Shown one piece after another: positions 14,747 to 17,393 of a stretch of 17,393 nt of DNA. Under the pieces are notes generated by a model. The model was not told the origin of the DNA. It did not search any database and worked only from the letters and a program-made list of their open reading frames with translations. Every line of letters starts with the position of its first letter. The first letter of the stretch is position 1. The translations under genes and the position numbers were made by a program. The DNA is from JANNRW01 sp031401815 (GTDB lineage Bacteria > Desulfobacterota > Desulfuromonadia > Geobacterales > DSM-12255). The DNA lies in contig JANNRW010000190.1 of assembly GCA_031401815.1 (NCBI GenBank), positions 1-17,393 of the forward strand, given 5' to 3'.

Positions 14747-15314
14747 GGCTGCCCAGAGCCTTGGCAGCAGCTTCGCGGGTGACGGCAACAGGAGAGCCTG
14801 TCAGCCTGGCAAATTTCTCTTCAAGGGCTTCATCGCCGATCCGGCTTAATGCCAATAGCGCTTCCACATCGGTAAGTCCGTCGCCTGAATCAAGAAAAGG
14901 GAGCAGCACCTCTACCAGAGAAGAATCCTGAAAGTTACCTGCTGCACGTATCGCCCTTGCCTGAATCCCTGAGTTTTCATCATTCAGCCTGCTGAGCAAC
15001 ACCGGCAGGGTTGAAGGGACAGCAAGATTGCCGAGTACATCTATTGCCGCCCCTTTGAGCTCTACCTCAGGTCTTGATGCACAGTAAAGAAGCGGCTTGA
15101 TTACCTTCTCCCCCCCTGTTTCGCCAAGAGCATAAATCGCCCTGACCTTGTCAGCGAGATTCCCTTTTTTCAGCTGTTCCAGGAGTGCATCAACACCCTG
15201 AAGACGTTCCAGTTGTTCCAGCGCAGCCGCAGCCGCACTCCTGACGCTGCTCTCTGCATCTTTAAGCAGCGGGATTAATATTTCCCGTCTCTTATGAATA
15301 GCTCTATCTTCCAT
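14733..15314 (-). CDS. Second HEAT-repeat protein
   Basis: This 193-residue protein is made almost wholly of HEAT-type helical pairs of about 31 residues, for example DAESSVRSAAAAALEQL, KVRAIYALGETGGEKV, ELKGAAIDVLGNL and GIQARAIRAAGNF. It has no signal peptide or membrane segment. Proteins of this kind are scaffolds. The gene converges on the HD-GYP gene, overlapping its end by 14 bp (14733-14746). No strong Shine-Dalgarno sequence precedes the ATG at 15314. Together with the HEAT protein upstream of the HD-GYP gene, this puts HEAT genes on both sides of it; a functional link is inference. Confidence 0.85.
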   Translation of the reverse strand: MEDRAIHKRREILIPLLKDAESSVRSAAAAALEQLERLQGVDALLEQLKKGNLADKVRAIYALGETGGEKVIKPLLYCASRPEVELKGAAIDVLGNLAVPSTLPVLLSRLNDENSGIQARAIRAAGNFQDSSLVEVLLPFLDSGDGLTDVEALLALSRIGDEALEEKFARLTGSPVAVTREAAAKALGSLKVS

Positions 15315-15374
15315 GACTCTGGCATTATTACCTGATTTTTATCAAATTACAACCATTCGCTAAAGGATCATGTC

Positions 15375-15695
15375 ATGCAAAAAACGATCAAGGCAGTTCT
15401 CCTCTCCGCCTTCATACTCCCCGGAATGGGGCAGCTCTACAAGGGGCAGAAGATTAAAGGAGCCATCTTTCTTGTTCTTGTGAACATTTTATTACTTGCA
15501 ACACTTTTCGTGGTGATGAAGAAAATGGGGAGCTTCCTTCTGACTGCCAGAATGACCGGAGTAACAGAGGCTATGCAGACGCTTGAAACCATTCGCCGGA
15601 GCTCCCCGGAAATAAGCTGGCTTCTTGCCGGGTTCGCCGCTCTCTGGGGAGCAGCAGTTATTGATGCACTCATCTCAAAATCTGCCGAACAGTAG
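15375..15695 (+). CDS. Small membrane protein, TM2/DUF5683-like
   Basis: This 106-residue protein begins with AVLLSAFILPGMGQLYKGQKIKGAIFL, the PGxGQLYxGxxxKG motif found in TM2-like and DUF5683-type small membrane proteins. Three hydrophobic stretches are visible, at about residues 7-18, 29-47 and 82-99. Function is not known for these families. AAGGA lies about 7 nt upstream of the ATG at 15375. It stands between the divergent HEAT gene and fabH, which has its own promoter, so it may be a single-gene unit. Confidence 0.75.
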   Translation: MQKTIKAVLLSAFILPGMGQLYKGQKIKGAIFLVLVNILLLATLFVVMKKMGSFLLTARMTGVTEAMQTLETIRRSSPEISWLLAGFAALWGAAVIDALISKSAEQ

Positions 15696-15721
15696 TCGCA
15701 ATCTTATTGCAAATGTTTAAT

Positions 15722-15750
15722 TTGACTTACATTCTTTTATGTGCGATAAA
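15722..15750 (+). promoter_or_regulatory. Candidate sigma-70 promoter of fabH
   Basis: TTGACT (15722-15727), a 17-nt spacer and GATAAA (15745-15750) lie about 50 nt upstream of the ATG at 15801. AGGTGGA about 7 nt before the ATG is the ribosome-binding site. Confidence 0.55.
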
Positions 15751-15800
15751 AAAGAGCTTCGACAACCATTGTTCTATTTTAAATAACAGGTGGAAATAAT

Positions 15801-16781
15801 ATGCTGTATTCAGAGATTATTGCAACAGGAGCAGGGGTTGCCGGAAGAGTTATTCCCAATGATTTCTTCAGTTATCTTGTCGAAGATGCTGACAACTGGA
15901 TACTCTCAAGAACCGGAATCCGCGAACGCCGCTTTGTAACCGAAAACCAGTCAACTTCGGATCTGGCGACTGATGCAGCACAAAACGCCCTTGAAGCAGC
16001 CGGGATGGATGCGACAGAGCTCGACTGCATAATTGTCGCAACCTCAACTCCTGACATGATTCTCCCTGCCACAGCCTGCATGGTTCAGAAAAATATCGGC
16101 GCACTGAATGCCTTTGCCTTTGACATGAATTCCGTCTGTAGCAGCCTGGTATTTGGCCTGGATACTGCCGACAGCTACATCAAGTCCGGAAAATGCCGCA
16201 CAGTCATGGTGATCGGCGCTGATACCTACTCGAAAATCCTTAATTTTGACGACAAGGGATCCTGTCCGCTCTTTGGCGACGGCGCCGGAGCAGTGATTCT
16301 GCGTGCTACAGAAAAGCGCACAGGGCTTCTCGAGACGCTTGTCAAAACAGACGGCAGGGGCTGGGATCTGATTCAGGTGCCATCATCAGGTTCGCGCAAG
16401 CCGGTAACTGCCGAGACTATAGTCAACAGGGAAAACACCTTTTTCATGGAAGGGAAGAAAGTATTTGTCTTTGCCACAGACATCATCCCTAAAATCATTG
16501 AAGAGTTAACTGCCAAGGCCGGTATAACACCAGCTGACCTTGACTTCATCATCCCTCATCAGGCAAACCTCAGGATAATCGACCATATCACCAAAAAAAC
16601 CGGCATAGGGAGAGAGCGATTCCTCTTAAATCTGGATCGCTTCGGCAACACTGCTGCTGCCTCAGTTGGTCTGGTCATGGATGAGAACCTGAAAAACGGC
16701 ACCATCAAACCAGGCAGTCTTGTCCTTGTAATGGGCTTTGGCGGTGGGCTCTCCTGGGGCGGGCTTCTCATCAGATTCTGA
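15801..16781 (+). CDS. fabH: 3-oxoacyl-ACP synthase III (FabH-like)
   Basis: This 326-residue thiolase-fold condensing enzyme carries the FabH triad: C113 in DMNSVCSSLVFG, H253 in PHQANLRI and N283 in RFGNTAAAS. The C-terminal glycine-rich GFGGGLSWG is also typical. FabH condenses an acyl-CoA primer with malonyl-ACP to begin fatty acid synthesis. Length matches the family (about 315-330). It is not in a fab cluster here, so it may be an extra copy or a specialised paralogue with a different primer; the sequence does not settle this. It has its own promoter and a strong terminator. The stop overlaps the convergent methyltransferase by 11 bp. Confidence 0.93.
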   Translation: MLYSEIIATGAGVAGRVIPNDFFSYLVEDADNWILSRTGIRERRFVTENQSTSDLATDAAQNALEAAGMDATELDCIIVATSTPDMILPATACMVQKNIGALNAFAFDMNSVCSSLVFGLDTADSYIKSGKCRTVMVIGADTYSKILNFDDKGSCPLFGDGAGAVILRATEKRTGLLETLVKTDGRGWDLIQVPSSGSRKPVTAETIVNRENTFFMEGKKVFVFATDIIPKIIEELTAKAGITPADLDFIIPHQANLRIIDHITKKTGIGRERFLLNLDRFGNTAAASVGLVMDENLKNGTIKPGSLVLVMGFGGGLSWGGLLIRF

Positions 16782-17301
16782 CCCCGCCGACCCCTTCGCC
16801 AACATCTATAACTTTCAGTCCTGACGCCGCCAGCAGCCCGGTAATAACTGCTGGCGGCGTCTTTTTATGCCAACCCTGATGGAAATGATCAGAAGCCAGG
16901 AGTACCCCGCCCGGATTCAGCCTTATTGCGAGCCGATCAATCGCTGCTGCAAGGCTCTTTTTCTCATGTAGCAGCGGCCCACCCAAAAGCCCGTTACAGA
17001 GGATCAGATCATATCTTCTTGAATCATCAGGCGGACAGCAGAGATCTTCCTGATAAAAACGGATCATTGAATCACCCCCCGCTGCAACCAAAGAGCTGAA
17101 TCTCTTCCTGAAAAGAGTCGAACGCGCCCGGTCGTGCGGGAACCACCCATGTGCAGCAGCAAGCAGCTCAAGAGGCTCCAGAGTGCTCCCTTCCACAGCA
17201 GAGCCAGATCCCCGGAATCCTAGTTGCAACAGCATCTCCGCAACCTCATAAGTACCTTCTCCCGAGCCGCAGGCCGCATCCATGTGATTTTTCACGACCA
17301 T
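16771..17301 (-). pseudogene. CheR-like SAM methyltransferase, 5'-truncated by a mobile element
   Basis: The reading frame gives 176 residues of a class I methyltransferase. Motif I DAACGSGEGT lies at residues 8-17, far too close to the N-terminus. Later motifs are FYQEDLCC, DLILCNGLLGG and IRLNPGGVLLASD. The layout resembles CheR without its N-terminal helical domain. The apparent ATG at 17301 and the next few codons come from the repeat of the mobile element that replaces the true 5' end, so the original gene is broken; whether the remainder is made is unknown. The 3' end converges on fabH with an 11-bp overlap, and the fabH terminator lies inside this frame at 16823-16866. Confidence 0.7.
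16823..16866 (+). terminator. Strong Rho-independent terminator of fabH, inside the methyltransferase frame
   Basis: GACGCCGCCAGCAG (16823-16836) pairs perfectly over 14 bp with CTGCTGGCGGCGTC (16848-16861), loop 11 nt, followed by TTTTT. It is 42 nt past the fabH stop. On the other strand it has no T tract, so it works only for fabH. Confidence 0.9.
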
Positions 17302-17393
17302 TCCGCCACCTGTTTTTCACGACCATTCCACCAGGCCCGGCGCTCTGAAATGTGTAGTCAGCCTATCACATGATTGTTTTTATAGTCCCCTTT
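17283..17393. mobile_element. Probable terminus of an IS21-type insertion sequence
   Basis: TTTTTCACGACCATTCC occurs twice in tandem, at 17288-17304 and 17313-17329, exactly 25 bp apart; the match extends to 20 of 21 bases. Tandem repeats at the ends are a mark of IS21-family elements, and those elements begin with TG, as at 17283 or 17285. The abrupt stop of the methyltransferase frame at this point supports an insertion. No transposase gene is inside the window, so the family is inferred. Confidence 0.55.

Overview
The window looks like chromosomal DNA from a Geobacter-like member of the Desulfuromonadales/Geobacterales. This rests on gene content (RsbR-type sensor kinase, HD-GYP protein, two HEAT-repeat proteins, DksA, RadA, FabH, AzgA-type permease) and on the style of the intergenic repeats. 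No species can be named from sequence alone. Both ends lie in mobile DNA: a group II intron 3' end on the left (1-140) and a probable IS21-type terminus on the right (about 17283-17393). The window may therefore be a contig broken at repeats.

Left accessory part (1-2457): the tail of an intron-encoded reverse transcriptase with intron domains V and VI; a short exon tail; a hairpin terminator; a higBA-like toxin-antitoxin pair; a gene-free tract with decayed GC-rich repeats; and a phd/vapC-type toxin-antitoxin pair. Both TA pairs are on the minus strand.

Centre (2458-11623): an unassigned radical SAM protein and a metallo-beta-lactamase-fold hydrolase on the plus strand, converging on an AzgA-type purine permease. 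Upstream of the permease lies a 343-bp nested palindromic repeat with no gene in it. A minus-strand run follows: a sensor histidine kinase, tRNA-Ala(CGC) with encoded CCA, a YkgJ-like cysteine-cluster protein with a small hypothetical, then dksA and radA. A tandem array of 13 octamers abuts the radA stop codon.

Right part (11778-17393): a HEAT-repeat protein is translationally coupled (ATGA overlap) to an HD-GYP protein, and the two appear to share a homologous N-terminal module. A second HEAT-repeat gene converges on them. A small membrane protein and fabH follow. The fabH terminator hairpin is embedded in the coding sequence of a convergent CheR-like methyltransferase whose 5' end has been replaced by the right-hand mobile element.

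The least explained items are the 6151-6493 nested palindrome, the HEAT/HD-GYP pair with its shared module and altered GYP motif, and the octamer array at the radA stop. Nothing here clearly amounts to a new multi-gene defence or biosynthetic system.
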